NCBI RefSeq assembly: GCF_008806345.1
Contig: NZ_VZZJ01000010.1
Coordinates: forward strand, 124,001 to 188,000
Direction: 5' to 3'
Origin: Methylobacterium planeticum
GTDB taxonomy: Bacteria; Pseudomonadota; Alphaproteobacteria; Rhizobiales; Beijerinckiaceae
DNA: 64,000 nucleotides
In this document: positions 41,919 through 50,276 of the stretch, one piece after another
Position numbering within the stretch: position 1 is the first letter of the stretch
Layout: each line of letters opens with the position of its first letter
Made by a program: the position numbers and the translations under genes
The notes under the pieces: model-generated
Seen by the model: only the letters and a program-made list of their open reading frames with translations
Told to the model about the DNA's origin: nothing
Database searches by the model: none

Positions 41919-42863
41919 TCAGGGGTCGAGGAAGGGAACCGCGTAGCAGCGCGCCCCGGCGGCGGCGGCCAGGACCTCGACGGCACCGACCGCCGAGGCG
42001 CAGCCGGCCACGTGCACCACGTCGGTGGTGCGCAGCGGCGGCAGGTGGGCGGTGAGGGGGCCCGGACGCACGTCGGGCGGGCGCTGGCGGCTGCGGTCGG
42101 CCACGAGGGTGATCCGGCCGATTCCGGTGGCGCGCAGCCAGTCGAGGGCCGGGCGCATGTAGAGGTCGAGGGGATCGCGGGTGCCGACGAGCACCGCCAT
42201 GTCGCGGGCGGGCTCGATGTAGCGGGCGGCCCGGGCGATCGACCAGATCGGCGCGAAGCCGGTTCCGGCCGAGACCAGCAGGAGGCGGCCGCCGCCGGGC
42301 CGGTAATGCGCCCGCCCGACCGGGCCCCTCACCTTCACGGGGGCGCCGAGCCGGACCGCCGCCCCGAGCGCGGCGGCGAGGCCCGGCGCCTCCGGATCGT
42401 TGGTCAGGTGGAACACAAGCTCGTTCAGCTCCGCCGACCCGTCGACCCGGAGCGTCGGGCTGAGGGTGAGGGCGGGGAAGCCCGGCAGCGTCAGGACCAC
42501 CTGGTGACCGGGCTCGAGCGGCAGGCGGCGCGTGACCGTGACGACGAGCTCGGTCACGTGCGGGGCGAGCTGGCGGATGTCCGTCACCGTCCCGGTGCGC
42601 TTCACGGCGGCGGCCGGGCGCATCTCGGGCAGGCTGACGGGGGGCTGCGGGCGCGGCAGCGGCAGCTTGACGGATTCGGCGCGGTGGCTGCGCGCCTGCG
42701 CCCGGCGCGCGGCGGGGCCGGCGGCCTGGCCGAGGAGGCCGGCGCCGTGCAGCCCCGGCGTCGGTGCGATCATGCCTTCGGCAAGGGCGGCCTCGAGCGG
42801 CGTGTCGCCGGTGGAGATGCGCACGGACTTGCCGTTGACGACGAGTGAGCAGCGGGCGCTCAT
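41919..42863 (-). CDS. Ferredoxin-NADP reductase-like oxidoreductase with a degenerate ferredoxin-like N-terminus
   Basis: A 314-residue protein. Residues about 90-310 match the FNR superfamily: TVTDIRQLAPHVTELVVTV and a beta-barrel (PGHQVVLTLPGFPALTLSPT), then the pyridine-nucleotide domain with LLLVSAGTGFAPIWSIARAA (GTGxAP motif), DMAVLVGTRDPLDLYM and VVHVAGCASAVGAVEVL. The RxYS flavin signature is replaced by LTLSPT, so FAD binding is uncertain. The N-terminal 60 residues (LVVNGKSVRISTGDTPLEAA) look like the start of a plant-type [2Fe-2S] ferredoxin domain, but all four cluster cysteines are missing. It is probably co-transcribed with the small coiled-coil gene upstream. Electron partner unknown. 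Confidence 0.7.
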   Translation of the reverse strand: MSARCSLVVNGKSVRISTGDTPLEAALAEGMIAPTPGLHGAGLLGQAAGPAARRAQARSHRAESVKLPLPRPQPPVSLPEMRPAAAVKRTGTVTDIRQLAPHVTELVVTVTRRLPLEPGHQVVLTLPGFPALTLSPTLRVDGSAELNELVFHLTNDPEAPGLAAALGAAVRLGAPVKVRGPVGRAHYRPGGGRLLLVSAGTGFAPIWSIARAARYIEPARDMAVLVGTRDPLDLYMRPALDWLRATGIGRITLVADRSRQRPPDVRPGPLTAHLPPLRTTDVVHVAGCASAVGAVEVLAAAAGARCYAVPFLDP

Positions 42864-42897
42864 GGCCGTCTCCCGGGATTGGAGCGGAGGATGCCGG

Positions 42898-43245
42898 TCA
42901 GCGCGGCGCGAGCAGCAGGCGGTCGACGAGGCTAGACCAGCGGTCGCGCACGGCGCGGGCCTCCGGGGTCAGCGGCTCGGCCTCCGCGACGCTGCGGACC
43001 TGGGCCCGCAGATGCGCGCTCTCCTGGCGCTCCGCCTGCAGCACGGCCTTCATCACCAGCATCTCGCCGCGCAGGCGGGCGAGGTCGGCATTCTCGGCCT
43101 CGCCCTCGTCCTCGTCGGGCTCGGCCTCGTAGACCGGCGCCGGGGCGCTCGGGCGGGTGACATCGATCCGGATCGGACGGGCGATCAGCCGACGCACGAC
43201 ATCCGAACCACCCCCATCACGAACCCGCCGCGCCGACTCGGCCAT
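42898..43245 (-). CDS. Hypothetical coiled-coil protein, 115 aa
   Basis: The ATG at 43243-43245 has GGAG seven bases upstream. The protein has a basic N-terminal half, an acidic patch (EAEPDEDEGEAENAD), a heptad-like helix (LRGEMLVMKAVLQAERQESA) and a short C-terminal helix. I do not recognise a family. It ends 34 bases before the reductase-like gene on the same strand, so the two likely form an operon. A structural or adaptor role is possible but unsupported. Confidence 0.55.
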   Translation of the reverse strand: MAESARRVRDGGGSDVVRRLIARPIRIDVTRPSAPAPVYEAEPDEDEGEAENADLARLRGEMLVMKAVLQAERQESAHLRAQVRSVAEAEPLTPEARAVRDRWSSLVDRLLLAPR

Positions 43246-43581
43246 CACGCCTCTCCTCGACGGTCATGAACCGTGCCGAGAGGCACAACCGGACCGCGCA
43301 CAGATCCTTGCAGGCGTATGGTTAAGGGAGGTTTAAATGCCGGCTCCCGGAACCTCTTCGGATCGCCGGCCGGGTTCCCGGAGCGAACGCGAATTTCATT
43401 GTCCCGGCGCGCCCCGGCGGCGGGGCCCCGCGAGTTGACGCGCCCCGGCGGCGGCCGCATCCTGATCCGCCGGCACCCCTCGCGCGGCGCGGTGCCAGCC
43501 GGGTCGACCCGGCCCCGCCCCGACACGTGCCGCGGACGCGGCGTCCTCCGCCGCGCATGCACCCGTGCCTCGGAGGGACCG
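43246..43581. other. Divergent region upstream of the response regulator
   Basis: This 336-base stretch separates the minus-strand coiled-coil gene from the receiver gene. It contains a 33-codon open frame with a good ribosome site (listed separately), a lower-G+C island around 43310-43340, and a GGAAC box at 43349-43353 whose partner GGTT is 19 bases away, too far for a standard EcfG promoter. Confidence 0.4.
43337..43438 (+). CDS. Possible 33-residue leader peptide
   Basis: ATG at 43337-43339 follows GGGAGG with five bases between, one of the best ribosome sites in the window, and opens 33 codons ending in TGA at 43436-43438. The predicted peptide is Arg/Pro/Ser-rich with no known pattern. 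It lies 144 bases before the response regulator start. Whether it is translated is unknown; composition alone could reflect G+C-rich noise. Confidence 0.25.
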   Translation: MPAPGTSSDRRPGSRSEREFHCPGAPRRRGPAS

Positions 43582-44016
43582 ATGTTGAGCGGTCGGCGCA
43601 TCCTCATCGTCGAGGACGAGAGCCTCATCGCCATGGAGCTGATGGACATCGTGGAGGACGCGAACGGGCGCGTCGTCGGACCGGCGCGCAGCAACCGCGA
43701 CGCGATCCGGCTGATCGAGGGCGCCCCCATCGACGCGGCCCTCCTCGACCTCAACCTCGCGGACGGCGAAGCCACCCCGACGGCCGAGCGGCTCAAGGCG
43801 GCGGGCGTGCCGATCCTCGTCTGCACCGCCGGCGTGCTGCCCCGCGCCATGCGGCTGATGTGGCCGGACCTGCCGGTCCAGCGCAAGCCCGTGGATCCGC
43901 GCGGCCTCGCGGCGGCGCTGGCGGCCCTGTTCGAGCCTGCGGCTCAGGCGGCTTCCGGCGCCGCGCCGACGAGCTGGCGGGCCTGCAGCATCGACATGGG
44001 CTCGCCGAACGCGTAG
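43582..44016 (+). CDS. Stand-alone response regulator receiver (CheY-like)
   Basis: A 144-residue single receiver domain: acidic pocket ILIVEDESLIAMELMD, phosphoacceptor Asp about residue 56 in ALLDLNLADG, switch Thr in ILVCTAG, and conserved Lys about 102 in QRKPVDP. There is no output domain, so it acts through protein contacts or as a phosphorelay shuttle. GGAGGG at 43572-43577 supports the ATG. No histidine kinase lies nearby. Its last 73 bases overlap the 3' end of the opposite-strand GGDEF-EAL gene, so both C-termini are encoded on complementary strands. Confidence 0.87.
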   Translation: MLSGRRILIVEDESLIAMELMDIVEDANGRVVGPARSNRDAIRLIEGAPIDAALLDLNLADGEATPTAERLKAAGVPILVCTAGVLPRAMRLMWPDLPVQRKPVDPRGLAAALAALFEPAAQAASGAAPTSWRACSIDMGSPNA

Positions 44017-46829
44017 CCCTGCGCGTACTCGCAGCCGAGCTCCGCCAGGGCCTGCGCATCGGCCTCCGATTCGGCGCCCTCCGCCACGATGGCGAGGCCG
44101 AGCTCGTGCGCCATCCGGACGATCGAGCGCAGGATCGCGGTCTTGCCCGTCGCGATCTGGCGCACGAAGGACTGGTCGATCTTGATCGTGTCGAAGGGGA
44201 AGCGCTGCAGGTAGGACAGGGCCGAGTAGCCCGTCCCGAAATCGTCGAGGGACAGCCCGGCGCCGAGGTCGTGGATGCGGGTCAGCATCTGGGCGGCATA
44301 TTCGGGGTTCTCCATCACGAGGCTCTCGGTGAGCTCGAGCTTGAGCGAGCCCGGCAGCACGCCCGAGCGCGCCAGCACCGTCTTCACGTCGTGCAGGAGG
44401 TCGTGGCGCAGGAGCTGGCGCGAGGAGACGTTGACCGAGGCGAAGATCGGCGGCTCGACGTCGAGGGAGCGCTGCCAGGCCGCGAGCTCGAGCGCCGTGC
44501 GCTCGAGGGCGAAGATCCCGAGATTGACGATGAAGCCGCATTCCTCGGCGATCGGGATGAAGGTCGAGGGCGGGATGCGCCCGAGCTTCGGATGGTCCCA
44601 GCGCAGCAGCGCCTCGAAGCCCGCCACCGTGCGGTCCTCGAGGCGGACGATCGGCTGGAACAGGACCTTGATCTCGTTGCGTTCGAGCGAGCGGCGAAGG
44701 TCGCTCTCCAGCATCAGCTTGTCGGAGCGCTCGTTGCGCATGTTGGCGCGGAACACCTCGATCCGGTCGCCGCCGCCGCGCTTGGCCTGGATCATGGCGA
44801 GCTCGGCCGCCTTGAACACCTCGTCGCGCTTCAGCGCAGCCCCGGTCTCGTAGAGGGCGAGGCCGATCGAGACCGTGAGGAAGATCTCCCGGTCCGCGTA
44901 GGTGATCGGCGTCGCGATGGCGCGGCGGATCATCTCCGCGAAGGCGAGGATGCGGTCGGGATCGCGCTCGGAGACGAGGATCACCGCGAACTCGTCGCCG
45001 GCCACGCGCGCCAGGGTGTCCTGCGGGCGCAGGAGGCGGCCGAGGCGGCGCGACAGGGTGAGGAGGATCGAGTCGCCGGCCGAGAGCCCGATCGCGTCGT
45101 TGATGCCCTTGAACCGGTCGATGTCGAGGACGATCACGGTGGGCTTCAGCCGGGCGTCCTGGCTCGCGAAGGCGATGGCCGCATCGAGGCGGTCGCCGAA
45201 CAGCTCGCGGTTCGGCAGGCCCGTCAGGCTGTCGTGCACGGCGTCGTGCAGGAGCCTCTCCTCGGCGGTCTTCACCTCGGTGACGTCCGCGATGGTGCCG
45301 ACGATGCGGATGACCTCGCCGTCCGAGCCGATCACCGGCCGGGCCTTGAGGCGGTACCAGTAATAGGGGCCGGAGGCGGAGCGGAGGCGGAAATCGTGGA
45401 CGATGCGCCCGCGCCGCTCCTCGATCACCGTGTCGAGGGCGGCCGAGTAGCGCTCGACGTCGAAGGGATGGAGCAGACCGAGCCAGTTGGCGGCCGGGCC
45501 CTCGAGGGCGCCGCGCTTCAGGCCGAGCTGGCCCTCGATCTCCTGGCCGGCGAAGACCCGGTCGCCGGGCACGTCCCAGTCGAACACCACGTCGCCCGCC
45601 CCCGTCAGCGCCAGCGCCCGGCGCTCGGTGTCCGACACGAGGGCATGGGTGAGGCCGCCGCCCGCGAAGGCGTGCTGCATCACCGTGAACCCGATCAGCA
45701 TGACGATGAGGACGAGGCCGCCGATGAGCGCCGGCTGCACGAGGTCCGAGCCGATCTGGCCCGTGATGGCGAAGCCCGCCGCCACCACCCAGACCAGCAG
45801 CAGCGCCCAGGTCGGCACCAGCAGGATGGCGCGGTCGTAGCCGTTATGGGCCGCGAGATAGACGATGAGGAGCAGGCCGACGCCCGCCACCGCGGCGATC
45901 GAGATGCGGGCGACGCCCGCCGCCACGGGCGGATCGAACACCGCGAGGCCGACGAGGCCCGCCAGGAACGCCAGCCAGAAGAAGGCGACGTGGCTGTAGC
46001 GCACGTGCCAGCGCGACAGGTTCAGGTAGGCGAACAGGAAGACCAGGAGGGTCGCGCCGAGGATCGCCTCCGCGGAGGCCCGGTAGACCCGCTCGGCCAC
46101 CTCGGTGACGGGGAAGACCCGCTGCAGGAAGCCGAAATCGATGCAGGCATAGGCCAGCACCGACCAGGCCAGCGCCGCCGCCGCCGGGAAGATGATCGCG
46201 CCCTTGACCACGAAGATGATCGTCAGGAACAGGGCGAGGAGCCCTGCGATGCCGATGATGATGCCCTTGTAGAGAGTCAGGCCGGTCGATTTCTTGCGGT
46301 AGGCCTCCTGGTCCCAGAGGTAGACCTGGGGGACGTTGGGGCCGCGCAGCTCCGCCACGAAGGTGACGGTCGTGCCGGGATCCAGGGTGATGACGAACTG
46401 GTCGGCCTCCGGGTTCTCGTCGCGCTCGGGCCGGATGCCCTGGCTCGCCGTGATGGCGGCGATGCGCGAGCCGCCGAGGTCGGGCCAGACCACGCCGGAG
46501 CCGACGAGGCGGAAATGCGGGGCGACGAGGAGCCGGTCGATCTGCTCGTCGGTGTCGTTCGTCAGCGCGAACACCATCCAGTCCGGGCGCGCGCCGGCAT
46601 CGCGGGCCTTCACCACGATGCGGCGGACGATGCCGTCCTTGCCCGGCGCCGTCGAGATCTGGATCAGGTCCCCGTCCGAGCGGTAGCGCTCGATCATCGG
46701 GGTCAGGTCGACCACGGGCGCGTCGAGGGTGACGCGCACGGCCTCCACCGCCCCCGCGGGCGCGCCGCTGCACAGCGTGCCGATCAGGGCCGTGAAGAGG
46801 GCGGCGAGGACGGTGGCGAGGATGCGCAA
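43944..46829 (-). CDS. Membrane GGDEF-EAL protein (cyclic di-GMP synthase/phosphodiesterase)
   Basis: A 961-residue signalling protein taking the TTG at 46827-46829, which opens a signal-peptide-like stretch (RILATVLAALFTALIGT). A periplasmic beta-rich domain (about 28-180) is followed by about seven transmembrane helices (about 185-395), a layout like 7TMR-DISM receptors. A PAS region (about 410-520), a GGDEF domain with the active-site variant RVAGDEFAV (about 611) and an EAL domain with GFEALLRWDHP (about 739) follow, with LDDFGTGYSALSYLQ further on. Both catalytic sites look plausible, so the protein may make or degrade cyclic di-GMP. It lies 187 bases downstream of the M16 peptidase gene on the same strand. 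Earlier starts would overlap that gene and lack homology. Confidence 0.88.
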   Translation of the reverse strand: MRILATVLAALFTALIGTLCSGAPAGAVEAVRVTLDAPVVDLTPMIERYRSDGDLIQISTAPGKDGIVRRIVVKARDAGARPDWMVFALTNDTDEQIDRLLVAPHFRLVGSGVVWPDLGGSRIAAITASQGIRPERDENPEADQFVITLDPGTTVTFVAELRGPNVPQVYLWDQEAYRKKSTGLTLYKGIIIGIAGLLALFLTIIFVVKGAIIFPAAAALAWSVLAYACIDFGFLQRVFPVTEVAERVYRASAEAILGATLLVFLFAYLNLSRWHVRYSHVAFFWLAFLAGLVGLAVFDPPVAAGVARISIAAVAGVGLLLIVYLAAHNGYDRAILLVPTWALLLVWVVAAGFAITGQIGSDLVQPALIGGLVLIVMLIGFTVMQHAFAGGGLTHALVSDTERRALALTGAGDVVFDWDVPGDRVFAGQEIEGQLGLKRGALEGPAANWLGLLHPFDVERYSAALDTVIEERRGRIVHDFRLRSASGPYYWYRLKARPVIGSDGEVIRIVGTIADVTEVKTAEERLLHDAVHDSLTGLPNRELFGDRLDAAIAFASQDARLKPTVIVLDIDRFKGINDAIGLSAGDSILLTLSRRLGRLLRPQDTLARVAGDEFAVILVSERDPDRILAFAEMIRRAIATPITYADREIFLTVSIGLALYETGAALKRDEVFKAAELAMIQAKRGGGDRIEVFRANMRNERSDKLMLESDLRRSLERNEIKVLFQPIVRLEDRTVAGFEALLRWDHPKLGRIPPSTFIPIAEECGFIVNLGIFALERTALELAAWQRSLDVEPPIFASVNVSSRQLLRHDLLHDVKTVLARSGVLPGSLKLELTESLVMENPEYAAQMLTRIHDLGAGLSLDDFGTGYSALSYLQRFPFDTIKIDQSFVRQIATGKTAILRSIVRMAHELGLAIVAEGAESEADAQALAELGCEYAQGYAFGEPMSMLQARQLVGAAPEAA

Positions 46830-47016
46830 CGGGTGTGGGTTCCGGCCGGGCGGCGACGAGGGCGGCTCAGGTTCCGGGCTCTGGTAGAGGCGGGCCCGTC
46901 GGCGGACAAGGCGCGGTGCCCGTGCCGCAGGGGGACACCCACCGCTTCCTGCCGTGACCTGCGGATTTTCGATCGCGCGCCTTTGCGGCCAAAACAAGCC
47001 GGGCCGGCGCCCCCGC

Positions 47017-48312
47017 TCAGGCGGCACGCAGCTGCGCGGCGATCCGGTCGAGGCTCGGGAGCTTGCGGATCGGCCCGATCGCCGCGAGGGTCGGGGCTCC
47101 GGTCAGCAGCGTCCGCCCGGCCGCGCGCACGTCCTCGACCGTGACGGCGTCGACCTTGGCGATCACCTCCGCGGAGGGGATGACGCGGCCCCAGGCCATG
47201 AGCTGGCGGGCGTTGCGCTCGATCCGGCCGCCGGGGGTCTCGAGGGCCGAGAGCAGGGCGACCTTGAGCTGCGCCTTGGCGCGGGCGATCTCGACCGTGT
47301 CGACGTCCTCGACGGCCTTGACCGTCGCCGCGAGGGTGACGTCGACGAGTTCGGGCAGGTCGGTCCCCGAGGTGCCGGCGCCGATGCCGAACAGGCCGCA
47401 ATCCGAGAAGGGCCAGTGGAAGGCCTGGATCTCGTAGGCGAGGCCGCGGGTCTCGCGCACCTCGTGCCAGAGCCGGGAGGTCAGCCCGCCGCCCAGCACC
47501 TGCGCGAAGATGTGGAGGGCGTAGTAGCCGTCGTCCCGGAAGGAGAGGCCGGGCAGGCCGATGACGAGGTTCGCCTGTTCGAGCTTGCGCTGCAGGCGCC
47601 GCTCGCCCCCCCCGTAGGCGCCGGGCACGGCCGCGGGCGCCGCCGCCGGCCGGATGCCGCCGAAATGCCGCTCGGCCGCCGCTACGATCGCCTCGTGCTC
47701 GACGGCGCCGGCGGCGGCCAGCACCATCCGGTCCGGCGTGTACTCGCGGGCGATGTAGGCCTCGATCCCGGCGCGGTCGAAGCTCTGGATCGTCTCGGGA
47801 CGCCCGAGGATCGGACGGCCGATCGGCTGCTCCGGGAAGGCGGCCTCCGTGAAGGCGTCGTAGACCACGTCGTCCGGGGTGTCCTCGACGGCGGCGTATT
47901 CCTGCAGGATCACGCCCTTCTCGCGGGCGAGCTCGCCGGCGTCGAAGGTGGAGCGGGTCAGGATGTCGCCGATCACGTCGAGGGCGATGCCCGCATCCTC
48001 GCCGAGGACGCGGGCGGTGTAGCTCGTGCTCTCGACGCTGGTCGCGGCGTTGATCTCGCCGCCGACATTCTCGATGTCCTCGGCGATGCGCCGGGCCGAG
48101 CGCGTCGCCGTGCCCTTGAACGCCATGTGCTCGATGAGGTGGCTGAGGCCGCTCTCGTCGGCGCGCTCGTGGCGGGAGCCCGCCCCGACATAGACCCCGA
48201 GGGTCGCGGTGGCGACGCCGGGCATCGCCTCGGTGGCGACCGTGAGGCCGTTCTCGAGGCGCGTGATCCTGAGGTCCGGCGAGGCGCCGTGGGTGTCGAA
48301 GTGCCGGTTCAT
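47017..48312 (-). CDS. M16 family zinc peptidase (mitochondrial-processing-peptidase-like)
   Basis: A 431-residue pitrilysin-family protein. The inverted zinc motif HxxEH is intact: SHLIEHMAFKGT gives His58, Glu61 and His62, and the downstream Glu of the family lies in the following helix (EDIENVGGEINAATS). The C-terminal half is the usual non-catalytic repeat with an R/Y-type region near GGGLTSRLWHEVRE. It starts 3 bases after thrC, an order conserved in Alphaproteobacteria, so co-transcription is likely. Bacterial members degrade short peptides; the true substrate is unknown. It is a soluble, cytoplasmic or loosely secreted protein with no obvious signal peptide. Confidence 0.92.
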   Translation of the reverse strand: MNRHFDTHGASPDLRITRLENGLTVATEAMPGVATATLGVYVGAGSRHERADESGLSHLIEHMAFKGTATRSARRIAEDIENVGGEINAATSVESTSYTARVLGEDAGIALDVIGDILTRSTFDAGELAREKGVILQEYAAVEDTPDDVVYDAFTEAAFPEQPIGRPILGRPETIQSFDRAGIEAYIAREYTPDRMVLAAAGAVEHEAIVAAAERHFGGIRPAAAPAAVPGAYGGGERRLQRKLEQANLVIGLPGLSFRDDGYYALHIFAQVLGGGLTSRLWHEVRETRGLAYEIQAFHWPFSDCGLFGIGAGTSGTDLPELVDVTLAATVKAVEDVDTVEIARAKAQLKVALLSALETPGGRIERNARQLMAWGRVIPSAEVIAKVDAVTVEDVRAAGRTLLTGAPTLAAIGPIRKLPSLDRIAAQLRAA

Positions 48313-48315
48313 GCC

Positions 48316-49728
48316 TCAGGCGCCCCGGGTGATGCGGGCGCGCTCGCGGATGAAGCCCTCCACCGCGGCTTGGTCGTTCGGCACCCGGGAGACGCGCTCC
48401 TCGCGCTCCATCAGGTCGGCGAGGTGCGGGGGCAGGGCGGGGCGGTGGCCTCCCGTCGCCGTGGCGACCGCGTCGGGAAACTTGGCGGGATGGGCGGTGG
48501 CGAGCGCCACCACCGGCGTCGCCGGGTCCTTCCTCAGGAGGTGCCGGCCGGCCCGTACCCCGATGGCGCTGTGGGGATCGAGCACGATGCCGGTCGCCGC
48601 GTGGGTGCGGGTAATCTCGTCCATCACGTCGGGCTCGGGGACGGCGGCGGCGTCGAACTCGGACCGCACGCTCTCCAGCACGCCGGGCTCGAGGGTGAAG
48701 CCGCCCGATTGCCTGAGCCCGGCCATGAGGCGGCCGAGGGCGGAGGAATCGCGGCCCAGCGCCTCGAACAGCAGGCGCTCGAAATTCGAGGAGATCTGGA
48801 TGTCCATCGAGGGCGAGGTGGTCGGCTGCACGCCGCGCAGCTCGTAGGCGCCGTGCTCCAGGGTGCGGGCCAGGATGTCGTTGGCGTTGGTGCCGATCAT
48901 CAGCCGCCCGATCGGCAGCCCCATGCGCTTGGCGACCCAGCCGGCCAGGATGTCGCCGAAATTGCCGGTCGGCACCGCGAAGGAGACGGGGCGGTGCGGG
49001 CTGCCGAGGGCGACCGCGCTGGTGAAGTAGTAGACCGATTGGGCCGCGACGCGGGCCCAGTTGATCGAGTTGACGCCCGAGAGCCGCACCGAATCGGCGA
49101 AGTCCGCGTGCTGGAACAGGGCTTTGACGATATTCTGGCAATCGTCGAAGGTGCCGTCGATGGCGATGGCGTGGACGTTCCCGGCGCCCACCGTCGTCAT
49201 CTGGCGACGCTGCACCTCCGAGACCCGCCCGTGCGGGAACAGGATGAAGACGTCGACCTGATCGAGGCCCCGGAAGGCCTCGACCGCGGCGCTGCCGGTG
49301 TCGCCCGACGTCGCGCCCACGATGGTGGCGCGGGCGCCCCGGGCCCGCAGCACGTGGTCCATCAGCCGCCCGAGGAGCTGCATCGCCACGTCCTTGAAGG
49401 CGAGCGTCGGGCCGTGGAAGAGCTCGAGCAGGAACAGGTTGTCGTCGAGCTGCGTCAGCGGGCAGACCGCCGGGTGCCGGAAGGTGGCGTAGGAGGCTTC
49501 GATCATCGCGTCGAGGTCCGCATCCGCGATCTCGCCGTCGATGAGCGGGCGCAGGACGCGCTTCGCCGCGTCGGCGTAGCGCTTGCCGGCGAGCCCCGCG
49601 ATCGCCTCAGGCGCGATCCGGGGCCAGCTCTCGGGGACGTAGAGGCCGCCGTCGCGGGCGAGCCCGGCCAGGAGGGCGTCGGAGAACGAGAGCGGCGCGG
49701 CGGCGCCGCGGGTCGAGACGTGCAGCAA
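48316..49728 (-). CDS. thrC: Threonine synthase
   Basis: A 470-residue fold-type II PLP enzyme that converts O-phosphohomoserine to threonine. Motifs include STRGAAAPLSFSDALLAGLARDGGLYVPE at the N-terminus, here quoted in two parts as STRGAAAPLSFSDALLAG and RDGGLYVPE, the PLP-lysine segment LFHGPTLAFKDVAMQLLGR and the loop TIVGATSGDTGSAAVEAF. FAVPTGNFGDILAGWVAKRMG and DIQISSNFERLLFE complete the pattern. The TTG at 49726-49728 has GGAGG at 49734-49738 and starts the conserved sequence, so I prefer it over an upstream GTG. It is followed 3 bases later by the M16 peptidase gene. No other threonine gene is in the window. Confidence 0.93.
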   Translation of the reverse strand: MLHVSTRGAAAPLSFSDALLAGLARDGGLYVPESWPRIAPEAIAGLAGKRYADAAKRVLRPLIDGEIADADLDAMIEASYATFRHPAVCPLTQLDDNLFLLELFHGPTLAFKDVAMQLLGRLMDHVLRARGARATIVGATSGDTGSAAVEAFRGLDQVDVFILFPHGRVSEVQRRQMTTVGAGNVHAIAIDGTFDDCQNIVKALFQHADFADSVRLSGVNSINWARVAAQSVYYFTSAVALGSPHRPVSFAVPTGNFGDILAGWVAKRMGLPIGRLMIGTNANDILARTLEHGAYELRGVQPTTSPSMDIQISSNFERLLFEALGRDSSALGRLMAGLRQSGGFTLEPGVLESVRSEFDAAAVPEPDVMDEITRTHAATGIVLDPHSAIGVRAGRHLLRKDPATPVVALATAHPAKFPDAVATATGGHRPALPPHLADLMEREERVSRVPNDQAAVEGFIRERARITRGA

Positions 49729-49788
49729 AGGGGCCTCCGGGGAAGGCGCCCCCTCTACACGATGCAAGGGCGCCTGTCGAAGCCGGTG

Positions 49789-50205
49789 TCACAGGCTGGT
49801 GCCGGGGGATTTCGAGAGGCGGCACCCCGTGATCCGCCAGCTGCCGTCGGCCTGCCGCTCGAGGCTGTAGGCGGCGCTCCAGTCGACCCCGTAGGCGTCC
49901 TGGATGGCGACGTCCTGCGACAGGCCGTTCTCGGCGGTCTCGCGCGCCTCGCCGAACACGAAGCTGCGGTGACGGTAGATCGGCGTGTAGTTGCTGCGCA
50001 CCATGCCGATGAAGACGTCGGGGGTCGGGAACAGGGCCTGGATCGAGGGCGCCGCCAGCGCGAAGGCGCTCTCGGCGTCGTCGCGCCCGAGGGCCTCGAC
50101 CTGCCGGGTGATGGCGGCCCGGGCGGCTTCCCGGGCCGGGTCGTCGAGGGCCCGTGCCGGAAGGGCCCAGGCGACGAGGGCCAGGAGGGCGAGGACGGCG
50201 CGCAT
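49789..50205 (-). CDS. DUF4864 domain secreted protein
   Basis: A 138-residue protein with a clear signal peptide (MRAVLALLALVAWALPARA followed by LDD). The mature part has the DUF4864 pattern: IQALFPTPDVFIGMVRSNY, then YRHRSFVFG and a C-terminal WRITGCRLS, an NTF2-like cone fold in appearance. Function is unknown; it is probably periplasmic. It lies between thrC (60 bases downstream) and the SURF1 gene (71 bases upstream), all on the minus strand. Confidence 0.82.
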   Translation of the reverse strand: MRAVLALLALVAWALPARALDDPAREAARAAITRQVEALGRDDAESAFALAAPSIQALFPTPDVFIGMVRSNYTPIYRHRSFVFGEARETAENGLSQDVAIQDAYGVDWSAAYSLERQADGSWRITGCRLSKSPGTSL

Positions 50206-50276
50206 CGGGCATCAGCTCCGCGGACGTGACCTCGGAAGTGTAAGGCGCGGCCGGCCGGCGGCAAGCGCACGGCGCC

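Noticed and set aside
43349..43376. GGAAC and GGTT before the response regulator
   Set aside because: Spacing of 19 bases and a long distance to the start codon; treated as chance.
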